Shown: one piece after another, positions 35,238 to 44,676 of the stretch
Layout: each line of letters begins with the position of its first letter
Numbering within the stretch: the stretch's first letter is position 1
Assembly: GCA_025782575.1 (NCBI GenBank)
Contig: JALGYY010000017.1
Location: 237,892 to 301,891, forward strand
Source: a bacterium
GTDB lineage: Bacteria > Orphanbacterota > Orphanbacteria > Orphanbacterales > Orphanbacteraceae
Direction: 5' to 3'
Length of the DNA: 64,000 nt
Position numbers and translations under genes: made by a program
The notes under the pieces: generated by a model
Database searches by the model: none
What the model was told of the DNA's origin: nothing
Seen by the model: the letters and a program-made list of their open reading frames with translations, nothing else

Positions 35238-38200
35238 ATGAGCGGACGTTTCTGGTTTGCCAATATGACAACAAAGTGGATTGGCGTAGGGCTAGGAATC
35301 GTAGCTGTCTTGCCTGCCATGCTGTCCGAGGTTCATGCGGAAAGCTCCCTTATTCCCACTTTCCTTCAGCAGATGAACCCCTTCCCAGTTACGCAGGATG
35401 GTGAGCTACTTCGAGAGGCCTTTAGCGGTGGTTGGCACCAGATGAAACCTCACTTTGTTGACCTCGATGATGATGGCGACTACGACATGCTCATAGTCCG
35501 GGAATTTCCCGATAACCGCCTGACGTACCTGCGAAATGACGGGACCCCCCAAGTCCCTCAATTCGTTATCGCTGCTGATCCCTTGCCAGGCGTTACTTGC
35601 CTCTCGTGGATCGACCCTGTAGACATCGATGGCGACGGTGACATCGATATCATGGCAGATGGCCTAGGTGGCGTTGTTTGGTTTGAGAACGTCGGGTCAA
35701 TTCACAAGCCCAAATACGAAAGGGTTGAAGATCATCCGGGTCTCGATTCACTTGAGGTAGCGGCTCTATCCACGTATCCACGATTCCATGACATGGATGC
35801 GGATGGAGATCTTGATTATCTCTGGATCAAACCCTTGGGGGGCGAGGGAGTCTACCACGAGAATATCGGTAGTTCAGAAAACCCGGAGTTCCTCTCCTCT
35901 GATCAGGGTTGGGGGGGATTTGATACATTCTTTGACCCTGGCGATGACAAGTTATCTGGGAAACGTGTTTCCACGGATGAGTACCATGGCAACTCATCGC
36001 TGACGGTGGGCGACCTGAATGGAGATTCGTTCCCTGACTTGCTGGTTGGTGACCTTCAGAATCAGGGGCTCTGGTACTTTCGAAATGAACCGGACTCCAT
36101 CAACCCATTCTTCACGCAGGTGACGCGAAACGTCCTGCCGGATTCTCCCGGCAGCCGGAGCTTCACCGGATTGGTTGATTTAGATGGCGACGGGGTATTG
36201 GAACTATTCGCTTGTCCTGAAGATCGTAGTGGCATCGACGCGTTTCGGTACTACGAGCGAGATCGCAACACAGACGAGGGTTTCGTGCTGGCCGACCCCA
36301 ACTACTTCAAGTCAATCGACATTGGAACGTTCTCAAGACCGACCTTCATCGACTATGATGCAGATGGAGACAACGACATCGTCATCGGTGGGGATGACGG
36401 CTTTTCTGAAGAAGGGCAGATAGCCGTCTATGAGAATATTGGGGATGGCCTCGGCACCGCCTTCCAGTTTGTCCCCGTAGAGGAAACACCTTTTGTTGCC
36501 GTGCAAGAAGTTGCTAGCAACCTCGGCCCAGTCCGATTCACGTTTGGCGATCTAGACGGTGATGACGACCTCGATTTCTTGCTTGGCACGCACAACAAAA
36601 TCCTCCGTTACGAGAATATCGGATCCAACTTGAATCCCTCATACATACTCTGTACCGAGGGTTGCATCACTCCGTCTCCCAATGCAGATACGAGACTTGC
36701 TCCGGAACTAGCGGACATGGACGGGGACGGCGACCTGGATCTCTACATTGGGGAGTTTGGAAACTCATGGACACCGAATCTTTTTTACTACCGGAATGAT
36801 GGGGGGAGCTCCTTCTTTGATCCGGTTCTACTTTCAGACAACGCTAACAACGAAATAGTGGACCTAGGTTTCAGCCGGTTCGAGGTTCCCGACAAACAAC
36901 TGGTGCCTGCTGTAGTGGACGTCAACAACGACATGCTGCCAGATCTTCTCCTCGGTAGCGCGAGAGGGACGATTCTCTACTGCAAGAACCTAGGTCGGCT
37001 GGACAAACCACAGTTCGAAGTCGTTGATACGATATTCGCAGGAATCGACCCAGGTTTTGCATCTTCCCCCGCGGTTGGCGATATCGATGGTGATGGCGAT
37101 TGGGATCTTATCGTAGGAGAGGGCGCTGGAGGAGTTACACTCTATAGAAACATAATGGCGAATCTCCGCGCAGATCGATTGCCCGATGGTAGTGTTCAAT
37201 TGTCCTGGACGGCGGGCAATGGTGAGGCAATTCAGAGCTTTAATATCCTACGTAGAGATACAGGCAGCGATACCTACGAGGTTCTGACAAACGTGGCGAT
37301 CGACCCGGCAACTTCGACGCAAGCGTGGGCTGACGATTCCGCCGACCCCGCTGAGGCTTACTTTTACAATATCGCGGCGATTACCCCCGATACAATCCTG
37401 ACGGGCACCTCGCCGGCCCAGGTCATTCCGGGGGAATTTGCACTGTCCGGATACACCCTTGAAACTGATAGCCACTTCGTCACCTTATACTGGTCACTCC
37501 AATTCGCAAGGCCGGACATCGCCTTTCGCGTGGAACGTACAGGGTTTACCAGCAACACGATGCTAAACATCTCAGCTGCTAATGGCCGAGAATTCCTCGT
37601 TGTGGATTCGACCGCTCTTGTTGGAAACACATACTCCTATACTCTGCATGCATCGGACTCCGAGTCCCTTGACACGCTCCTGCTCACCGATTCGATTGCG
37701 GTCCCCCTCCCAACAGTGACCATCAAGAACTTGGACTCCCGATCTGACGGTCAGGGACGGAGAATCACGTGGCAGTTGGAGCGGGAGGTCAATGGATTGA
37801 GCTTCGACTTGATTCGCGTCGATGACAAAGAAACGACGGTCATCAATACCGATCCAATAGTAGGAATGAAGACCTTCGAGACTATCGATGATGGTCTCGA
37901 GAATCTGGGAAAGAGCCCAACCTATACTGTTGTCGCATTCTATTCGCTTCGTAGCCAACGAACGGCCTACCCCACTGACCTGTTGAGGGAAAACAGCTCC
38001 TTGACAAAACCGACTCTCTTTTGGCTTCATCAGCTTCGTCCGAATCCAATCGTGTTCGATGGTGGCTTCTTATACAGGATTGCGTTTGATTTTCCCGCAA
38101 CATCCGATCTGGAGCTAATCGTCTACGATATTGCGGGACGGGTTGTAAATGAATTATACAACGGGAATCGGTTGTTTGGCGTCGACCAAGAGGTGTTCTG

Positions 38201-38306
38201 GGATGGGCGAAGTAAATCGGGGGAGATCGTATCTGCCGGAATCTATTTTATCCGGGCATCTTCTCAGTGGGGCAGCCAGGTCCAGAAGCTGATTGTACTC
38301 AGATAA
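35238..38306 (+). CDS. Secreted VCBS/FG-GAP repeat protein with C-terminal sorting domain
   Basis: This is a 1022-residue exported protein. Residues 1-35 form a signal peptide. About ten calcium-loop repeats of the D-x-D-G-D-x-D-l type (VDLDDDGDYDMLIV, VDIDGDGDIDIMAD, ADMDGDGDLDLYIG and others) run from about residue 74 to 630 and should fold as an FG-GAP beta-propeller. Fibronectin-like strands follow. The last 80 residues read RPNPIV...YDIAGRVV...FWDGRSKSGEIVSAGIYFIRAS, a FlgD/T9SS-like sorting or Ig-like domain. It is probably surface-bound or released. Base composition is visibly lower in GC and codon use differs from its neighbours, suggesting recent acquisition or a special expression class. 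Confidence 0.85.
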   Translation: MSGRFWFANMTTKWIGVGLGIVAVLPAMLSEVHAESSLIPTFLQQMNPFPVTQDGELLREAFSGGWHQMKPHFVDLDDDGDYDMLIVREFPDNRLTYLRNDGTPQVPQFVIAADPLPGVTCLSWIDPVDIDGDGDIDIMADGLGGVVWFENVGSIHKPKYERVEDHPGLDSLEVAALSTYPRFHDMDADGDLDYLWIKPLGGEGVYHENIGSSENPEFLSSDQGWGGFDTFFDPGDDKLSGKRVSTDEYHGNSSLTVGDLNGDSFPDLLVGDLQNQGLWYFRNEPDSINPFFTQVTRNVLPDSPGSRSFTGLVDLDGDGVLELFACPEDRSGIDAFRYYERDRNTDEGFVLADPNYFKSIDIGTFSRPTFIDYDADGDNDIVIGGDDGFSEEGQIAVYENIGDGLGTAFQFVPVEETPFVAVQEVASNLGPVRFTFGDLDGDDDLDFLLGTHNKILRYENIGSNLNPSYILCTEGCITPSPNADTRLAPELADMDGDGDLDLYIGEFGNSWTPNLFYYRNDGGSSFFDPVLLSDNANNEIVDLGFSRFEVPDKQLVPAVVDVNNDMLPDLLLGSARGTILYCKNLGRLDKPQFEVVDTIFAGIDPGFASSPAVGDIDGDGDWDLIVGEGAGGVTLYRNIMANLRADRLPDGSVQLSWTAGNGEAIQSFNILRRDTGSDTYEVLTNVAIDPATSTQAWADDSADPAEAYFYNIAAITPDTILTGTSPAQVIPGEFALSGYTLETDSHFVTLYWSLQFARPDIAFRVERTGFTSNTMLNISAANGREFLVVDSTALVGNTYSYTLHASDSESLDTLLLTDSIAVPLPTVTIKNLDSRSDGQGRRITWQLEREVNGLSFDLIRVDDKETTVINTDPIVGMKTFETIDDGLENLGKSPTYTVVAFYSLRSQRTAYPTDLLRENSSLTKPTLFWLHQLRPNPIVFDGGFLYRIAFDFPATSDLELIVYDIAGRVVNELYNGNRLFGVDQEVFWDGRSKSGEIVSAGIYFIRASSQWGSQVQKLIVLR

Positions 38307-38381
38307 TACGGGCGTCGTCCAGGCACGCACAGCGCCGACAACTCAAGAAGGGTCGTGATCTTCCGCGACTGATCGCCGCGG

Positions 38382-39689
38382 CTATTCCACGGTCACCGAC
38401 ACCTGCATTTCGTCGATCGTATAGACGGGCAGGAATTCCTCGCCTGAGAGTTCGGGATGCCCCGCATCAATAACGAATGACGGCGGAAGTGCGCGGAACA
38501 GAAACGCCGCATCGAGGTCGAACTGCTCCGTTCCGCTCTCGATCGCCATGCGATATTCCGTTTCATCGTACTGAAGAGGGGTCAGTGTCAGGTTGATGTC
38601 GAGTGTCGCTACTTCAGTCCGTTCTCCCTTCAGAACCGAGTAGAACCGCTTGAACTGAGGATCCCGCGTGCCGTTGTAGTCGAGTTCCCGATCCTCGTCA
38701 AACATCCCGCTCTCGAAAACAGATTCACCGCCTGCGCTGACCACGAGACGGATCCAGCAGTCACGATTGAATCCGACACCGCTCGGCATGTTGTGGCCTG
38801 TCAGATTCCGCACTCCCACAATTACGGAGAGGCTCTCCCCTTCGGCGAAGCGCTCGGCGGTCAGCCCCTCGATCGCCCCCGCTGTCGTCATGAGCGATTC
38901 GACAGCGGCTCTCTGCCGTTCCTTCATGGGAAAGTCGGTAATCGCAAGGTCGACGCCGACGAATTCATGCCTGGTCAGGGATCTAATCGGGCCGCCTACC
39001 GCGGCTTCCCCCTGGTATGTCGGCATGTGGCACTCCTGGCACTCGCGCCCCATCGCACTGAATGATCCGAGCCACTCCGTCCACGTCACCTCGAGCGGTT
39101 CCCCCTCGATGAAGATATCGTGGCAGTTCCGGCAGGCCGTGGAATTCTGGAAGAAGGTCCTTTTCTCGGACAGATGAAACGAATTTCGTACCGGATCAGC
39201 GATCGGACCGTACTTGATCACGCCGGGATTGAACGTCATGTACGACGAGGAGTCACTCCCGATGAGACCGTCATTCGCCTCCCCCGGATCGATCGTTACG
39301 TGGCAGACATCACATGTGATTCCCTCTTGAATCACGGCCGGCTGCGTGGCCGGATCGACGACACCGATCGCCTCACCCGTGAGGAATCCGATCGGCGAGT
39401 GGCACTGGATACAGAATTCGGGTTGCTCCTGACCCTGATCCATGATCGCCCGTTCGTTCAGGGCAAAAAACAGAGGATCGGTAAACGCATAGGCATGCAT
39501 CGACCCGCTCCACTCTTCGAAATGGACAGGATGGCAGTCCTTGCACTCTTCAGCCGACTGAAAATCCGAAACCTTGAACTCGGCTCCGTCTCCGCCGCCG
39601 TCATCAACGGGAGATCCATCGTCACCACAACCGGCAAGGATAAGGGCGGCACCGGCGATAACGAGCAGTCGTCTTAATTGGCGGGTCAT
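38382..39689 (-). CDS. Pentahaem c-type cytochrome lipoprotein
   Basis: This is a 435-residue lipoprotein (RRLLVIAGAALILAGC) with five CxxCH haem sites: CKDCH, CIQCH, CDVCH, CRNCH and CQECH, all in the first half, as in cytochrome c554-like and related multihaem families. The C-terminal half is beta-rich (AEGESLSVIVGVRNLTGHNMPSGVGFNRDCWIRL). It is likely a periplasmic or surface electron carrier. TAGGAGGAGGCGCTCG precedes the ATG at 39689. It is 13 bases downstream of the YVTN-type gene, so the two form one unit. Confidence 0.88.
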   Translation of the reverse strand: MTRQLRRLLVIAGAALILAGCGDDGSPVDDGGGDGAEFKVSDFQSAEECKDCHPVHFEEWSGSMHAYAFTDPLFFALNERAIMDQGQEQPEFCIQCHSPIGFLTGEAIGVVDPATQPAVIQEGITCDVCHVTIDPGEANDGLIGSDSSSYMTFNPGVIKYGPIADPVRNSFHLSEKRTFFQNSTACRNCHDIFIEGEPLEVTWTEWLGSFSAMGRECQECHMPTYQGEAAVGGPIRSLTRHEFVGVDLAITDFPMKERQRAAVESLMTTAGAIEGLTAERFAEGESLSVIVGVRNLTGHNMPSGVGFNRDCWIRLVVSAGGESVFESGMFDEDRELDYNGTRDPQFKRFYSVLKGERTEVATLDINLTLTPLQYDETEYRMAIESGTEQFDLDAAFLFRALPPSFVIDAGHPELSGEEFLPVYTIDEMQVSVTVE

Positions 39690-39702
39690 CGAGCGCCTCC
39701 TC

Positions 39703-41451
39703 CTAGTTTCCGAGTCCGGGGATGATGGAAATTCCCGTCGGGTCTTCCTCCACCTCGACCACATTGTCCACAAAAAATGTATTCAGATTGATAAATGCGA
39801 CAAAACCGGGAATGCCTCCCCCTTCGGTCGGATGGTGGGGCGGCACCTCCTGCGCCGTATTCTCGTTCGTGACATAAGCGTATGTCCCATCTTCTGAAAT
39901 GTCGATTCCGTGGCACTGGGCAAACTGGGGGTCGGTAATATGGAGCACCAGCGCCAGCGAATCGGTGGAAATGACCGAAACCGTGCTGTTCAACTGGTTC
40001 GCGGTTACCACATAGTCGCCTCGGGGGGACGCTTCGAGCTGGAACGGTCCTACCACCTCGCCTGGATTCCTCTGCAGACTGATCCGCTTGATCACCGCAC
40101 CGGCTGCGATATCGATCACCTGGACCTCGTGACTCGAGTGGCAGGAGACGTACGCGTAGCGGTCGTCCCGATCGATCGCGATCTGGAGGGGCTCATTCGT
40201 TTCCCCCTCATCCTTCATCAGGGGAATCGTCTGCACTACAGACAAATCATCCAGTGAGATGACCGTCACATTGTCCGACTTGCTGTTCCCTACATAAAGC
40301 ATATACGGCGGGGCGTGCGTGATGCGCATGCCGTGCGGCGCACTCCCCACAGTGAGAACCTGTGTCACCTCCATGGTTTCCGTGTCGACAACCTGCACAC
40401 TCTGAGTCCCCCCACCAGTATCCCAGTTCGAGATAAATGCCCTTGTGCCGTCGTCGGTCACAATTACGTGAGCGGGGAGCGGCCCGACTTGCGTTTTGGC
40501 TACGAACGTATAGTCCTCGGCGGAGAACTTCCAGAGTTCGCCGATCGAGGGGGTGGCCTGGATCAATGTCACATAGAAAAACTCGGCAGCATTGTCGCTG
40601 ATAAGAAAGTGGGGCACTTCGAGGTGATGATCTGAAATGCCGACCGGAATGACTCGTATCGTAAGCCCTGTTTCGCGGTCGAGCACCGTAATGGCATCGG
40701 TACCCTGATTCGTGTTGAAAATCCGATCCGTCACATTCTGAAAGGGCATCTCGTCCGCCCCGTTTCTTGCACCCCCGTCGATCCACTTGCGTATCAGGCT
40801 CAAGGTTCCATCGTCCAGGGGGGGAGATCCCTTCGGCATGCGGAGACTCGAATCGTCCTCGCGCTCGAGGAAAAAGATCACCGGACTTTTGTCGGCGTTT
40901 ACCGGTACAACCACAGAACCATTAACCGAGCCGGCTAACACACCCTCATAAGAACCGAGCCGTAAGTTCTGTTGCGCGGTGGCGTCGTTATGACAGCCCG
41001 AAAGGGCGCAGTTATTCGTGAAAATCGGTTGGATGTGATCGGTGTAGTTCAATGCATTCAGGATGAACATCGAGACTTCGCTCGATTCGAAACGGTTACC
41101 GGCAACGTCGGTCACCCGGGCCAGCGCGGTATGAGCCCCTTCGGGGAGCTCGTCCGTCGGAAGCGGGAACGTCAGGCTGCCGTCCCATCCTGCCGGGAAG
41201 CCGATCGAGTCCACCATCGTAACGGCGTCGTCGAAAACAAGTTCGATTCTACGGATTTCGTCGGCGGCCACGCGATCGACATTCACTTGTATGCGGATAT
41301 CGAACAGGCCCGCAATTGTCGAACCGCTGGTCGGCGAGACGATGCGAATCGTCGCCACGTCGCCAGGACCGGTCGTGCCGCTGTCCCCACAACCGAAGCA
41401 TAAGACTGCAAACAGAAAACCGGCCAGTATGAGAGGTCGTATTCGTTCCAA
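39703..41451 (-). CDS. Lipoprotein with Ig-like, single-haem (CxxxxCH) and YVTN beta-propeller domains
   Basis: This 582-residue protein starts at a TTG codon (41451) with AAAGGA eight bases before. A lipobox (AVLCFGC) is followed by an Ig-like domain (about residues 35-130). A cytochrome-like segment comes next with NNCALSGCHND, a C-x4-CH variant of the haem site common in FCB-group proteins. A beta-propeller with YVTN-type repeats fills residues 250-580 (GTRAFISNWDTGG; YMLYVGNSKSDNVTVISLDD; YAYVTNENTAQ). It is probably a surface partner of the pentahaem protein encoded next. Substrate or partner unknown. Confidence 0.82.
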   Translation of the reverse strand: MERIRPLILAGFLFAVLCFGCGDSGTTGPGDVATIRIVSPTSGSTIAGLFDIRIQVNVDRVAADEIRRIELVFDDAVTMVDSIGFPAGWDGSLTFPLPTDELPEGAHTALARVTDVAGNRFESSEVSMFILNALNYTDHIQPIFTNNCALSGCHNDATAQQNLRLGSYEGVLAGSVNGSVVVPVNADKSPVIFFLEREDDSSLRMPKGSPPLDDGTLSLIRKWIDGGARNGADEMPFQNVTDRIFNTNQGTDAITVLDRETGLTIRVIPVGISDHHLEVPHFLISDNAAEFFYVTLIQATPSIGELWKFSAEDYTFVAKTQVGPLPAHVIVTDDGTRAFISNWDTGGGTQSVQVVDTETMEVTQVLTVGSAPHGMRITHAPPYMLYVGNSKSDNVTVISLDDLSVVQTIPLMKDEGETNEPLQIAIDRDDRYAYVSCHSSHEVQVIDIAAGAVIKRISLQRNPGEVVGPFQLEASPRGDYVVTANQLNSTVSVISTDSLALVLHITDPQFAQCHGIDISEDGTYAYVTNENTAQEVPPHHPTEGGGIPGFVAFINLNTFFVDNVVEVEEDPTGISIIPGLGN

Positions 41452-41502
41452 TCTATTTTCCTTTGCCGGGGGGACAAGGTAAGCGGGAGCGTTTCAACCA
41501 GT

Positions 41503-44500
41503 TTAGTGTCCAACCGGGCGGCCGTCAATCCCTGCGATCAGGATCTCCTCCTCATCTTCTTCTGCGATGGCCCGGCCGAAGTGTCCTCCCATCCATTCGG
41601 AAAAACCGGTGAGCGCTGAATAGAGGACGGGGACGATGATGAGCGTCAGAAAAGTCGCCACCACCAGTCCGAATATCACGGCAACACCCATGGGACCCCA
41701 CCATTCTGAGCTCTCCCCCCCGAACAGGAACTTGCCGCTCCTGAAATCGAAGCTGAAACCTGTTGAAAGGGGGATGAGCCCGAGCACTGTCGTAATCGCG
41801 GTCAGTATTACGGGACGGAATCGAATCGCCCCCGCCTCGATAATCGCGTCGAGCTTGGCGAGGCCACGGGATCGCAGTTTCTGGATATAGTCGATCAGGA
41901 CAATGGCGTTATTCACGACAACGCCCGCAAGCGATATGACACCGACACCAGTCATGATAATACCGAATGGCAGCTGGGTGATCATGAGGCCGAAGAAGAC
42001 GCCGATGAGCGAAAGAATGACCGATGCCAGTATCACTATCGGGAGCACGACGGAATTGAACTGTGTAATGAGGACAAGAAGTATCAGCAGAATCGCCGTA
42101 CCGAACGCTTTTGTGAGGAACTCGGAAGCCTCATCCTGATCTTCGGTCTCACCGGAAAATCGAATGGCGTAGCCGATCGGGAGCTCGAAATCCTCTAGCC
42201 TTGAAACCACATCGGCGAGGACTTCACCGGAGAGGCGGCCTTCCGCATTGGCCGTCACTGAAACGACCCGGTCCTGATCTTTCCGAACGATCGTCCCGAG
42301 CCCCCCTGCCATTTCAAACAGACAGAAGTTGGCGATCGGAACGTGATAGCCGTCATCGTGGACCACCGTCACCTGATCCAGATGCTCGAACCGGTCCCGA
42401 TCACTTTCCCGGTATCGGACGGTAATGTCATACTCATCTTCACCGATTCGGAATTTACTCGCCTCCGTTCCCTTGATGGCGGTCTGGATCGTCGAAGCGA
42501 TCTGGGCCGTGGAAAAGCCATAAAGTGCCGCCCGCTCACGATCGATTCGAACGCGGATCTCGGGGCGCCCCTCGTCAAAATCACTATCGAGATCGACAAG
42601 CCCGGGGATGTCCTTGATGCGCTGTTCGATCCTTTGCGCCAGAACGCCGAGAACTTCAAAGTCCTCACCCAGAATCTCGACGTCCACAGGTGCTCCGGTG
42701 GGTGGCCCGTTTTCCGGCTTGATTACATCCACGCGTCCGCCGGCGACATGCTGGAACGCCTCCCGGAATTTCTCGAGCGTCTCGAAAGTGTTTACCGAGC
42801 GATCTTCCCGATCGAGGAACTCGACAGTGATCCGCGACAGATGAGGCGTTCCTCCGCCGCCGCCGTAAAAAATGTCCGTCATGCTCCCGACGTTCGAGAC
42901 ATAGTGCTTGATATCCGGAAAATCGGGCACCCTCGATTCGATTTCGCGCACCATTTTGTCGGATACTTCGAGACGGGTACCGAGGGGTGCGGTTACATCA
43001 ATGTAAGCGTAATTCGGCTCGATGTCGGGGAAGAACTCGACTCCCTTCCCGAAAATGCCGTAGAGAATCATGGTAGCCACCAGCGCCACAACAACCCCGA
43101 CAAGCGAGAGCACTCGATGGCCGAGGGCGTACTTGAGCTGCTTTCTGTATCCCTTGAGTGCCCGCTTCACCATGCGATCCACAAATCGCCCCTTGTCATC
43201 GGGTTTCTTCAGGAGGAGGGAACAGAGTGTGGGATTGATGACAAGTGCGACGAACAATGAAGAGGTGAGGGTAATGATCAACGTAATCGGCAGATACTTC
43301 ATGAATTCGCCGACGATTCCGGGCCAGAAGATCATCGGGCCGAATGCGCAGAGCGTGGTGATAGTTGAGGCGATAACCGGAATCGCCACTTCATTAGTCG
43401 CGGTCGAAGCAGCTTCCCCTCTCGTGAGACCCTCTCCCCTCATCCTGAAGATATTTTCGACAATCACAATTGCGTTATCGACCAGCATACCGAGTGCAAG
43501 AATGAGACTGAAGAGAACTACCATGTTCATCGTGTAACCAAGCATGGAGAGCACAATGAAAGTCATGAGCATGGAGAAGGGAATCGCCACAGCGACGAAG
43601 AGCGAGTTTCGGAATCCGAGAAACAGGAACAGCACGAGCACGACTAATATGAGGCCGGAGAGAATGTTATTCTCCAGCTCGTTCACCATGTTCCGGATTT
43701 CCTTTGACTGATCCGCGACAACTGTAACGATTGTGGTCGGCGGAAATGAATCCTCCATCTCCCGTACGGCCAGCTTCACCTCATCGGCGATCCGGATGAT
43801 GTTCTCGCCCGATCTCTTGCTGATCGCAAGCGTAATACAATCGACACCGTTCTGGCGGGCCATGGTAGAGCGCTCTTTGATTCCGAAGCGGACTTCCGCA
43901 ACATCACGCACATAAACGGGAACGCCTCGTGTGGTCGTAATCACGAGGTCACCCACAATATCGGGTGTCTCGAACTCTCCCGGGATTCGGACGGTATAGC
44001 TGACCGATCCCCCGTCGATACTTCCTCCCGGCATGGTCAGATTTTCAGTCTGAATCGTCTCGATCACGTCCCCTAGAGCCAGGTTGTGAGATCGCAGACG
44101 GACCGGGTCGACATCGACCTGTACTTCTCTTTCCAGCTCACCGGAAAGGTCGACAGTCAGGATGCCCTGGATCTTCTCGATTTCCTCTTTTAGCCGATCG
44201 GCGACTTCTTTCAGATGGAGAAGCCCGTACTCCCCGGAGAGATTGAGGAGCAGAATGGGAAAGTCGTCGAAATTCACCTCCGTAATTATCGGTTCTTCCA
44301 CGTCGTCAGGAATCTCGGCCTTCGCCTGATTCACTTTATCCCGCACTCGTTGGAGCGCCGATTCGATATCCATGCTCGGCTCGAACTCGACTTCGATCGT
44401 AACGAGCCCCTCGGCCGTAGTAGATCGCAATTCCTTCACTTGCCGGATTTCCGCGAGCTTGGATTCAACCTTCTTGGTGACGAGAGACTCGAGATCCTTC

Positions 44501-44667
44501 GGGGCCACACCGAAGTAGGGAATGCTGACTACGATAATCGGAATCGTGATGGACGGACTTGATTCCTTCGGAAGGGAATTGTAGGAAACAACACCCAGGA
44601 TAATCAGGAGCACGCAGAGCGACAGGACCGCTGTCTTGTTTCGTAATGCAAAATCTGTAATCGTCAT
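41503..44667 (-). CDS. RND-family inner-membrane efflux pump (HAE1/AcrB-like)
   Basis: This 1054-residue RND transporter has 12 predicted membrane helices and two large periplasmic loops. Typical pieces are NKTAVLSLCVLLIILGVVSYNSLPKE at the start, the helix-4 segment LGMLVDNAIVIVENIFRMRGEG, which holds a proton-relay acidic residue, and PIVILASVILSLIGVFFGL plus GVVVNNAIVLIDYIQKLRSRG in the second half. It should pump drugs, lipophiles or metabolites using the proton gradient. Stop and start are arranged with the adaptor and TolC genes as one operon, transcribed tolC-adaptor-pump. Confidence 0.96.
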   Translation of the reverse strand: MTITDFALRNKTAVLSLCVLLIILGVVSYNSLPKESSPSITIPIIVVSIPYFGVAPKDLESLVTKKVESKLAEIRQVKELRSTTAEGLVTIEVEFEPSMDIESALQRVRDKVNQAKAEIPDDVEEPIITEVNFDDFPILLLNLSGEYGLLHLKEVADRLKEEIEKIQGILTVDLSGELEREVQVDVDPVRLRSHNLALGDVIETIQTENLTMPGGSIDGGSVSYTVRIPGEFETPDIVGDLVITTTRGVPVYVRDVAEVRFGIKERSTMARQNGVDCITLAISKRSGENIIRIADEVKLAVREMEDSFPPTTIVTVVADQSKEIRNMVNELENNILSGLILVVLVLFLFLGFRNSLFVAVAIPFSMLMTFIVLSMLGYTMNMVVLFSLILALGMLVDNAIVIVENIFRMRGEGLTRGEAASTATNEVAIPVIASTITTLCAFGPMIFWPGIVGEFMKYLPITLIITLTSSLFVALVINPTLCSLLLKKPDDKGRFVDRMVKRALKGYRKQLKYALGHRVLSLVGVVVALVATMILYGIFGKGVEFFPDIEPNYAYIDVTAPLGTRLEVSDKMVREIESRVPDFPDIKHYVSNVGSMTDIFYGGGGGTPHLSRITVEFLDREDRSVNTFETLEKFREAFQHVAGGRVDVIKPENGPPTGAPVDVEILGEDFEVLGVLAQRIEQRIKDIPGLVDLDSDFDEGRPEIRVRIDRERAALYGFSTAQIASTIQTAIKGTEASKFRIGEDEYDITVRYRESDRDRFEHLDQVTVVHDDGYHVPIANFCLFEMAGGLGTIVRKDQDRVVSVTANAEGRLSGEVLADVVSRLEDFELPIGYAIRFSGETEDQDEASEFLTKAFGTAILLILLVLITQFNSVVLPIVILASVILSLIGVFFGLMITQLPFGIIMTGVGVISLAGVVVNNAIVLIDYIQKLRSRGLAKLDAIIEAGAIRFRPVILTAITTVLGLIPLSTGFSFDFRSGKFLFGGESSEWWGPMGVAVIFGLVVATFLTLIIVPVLYSALTGFSEWMGGHFGRAIAEEDEEEILIAGIDGRPVGH

Positions 44668-44676
44668 CAGGTATTC

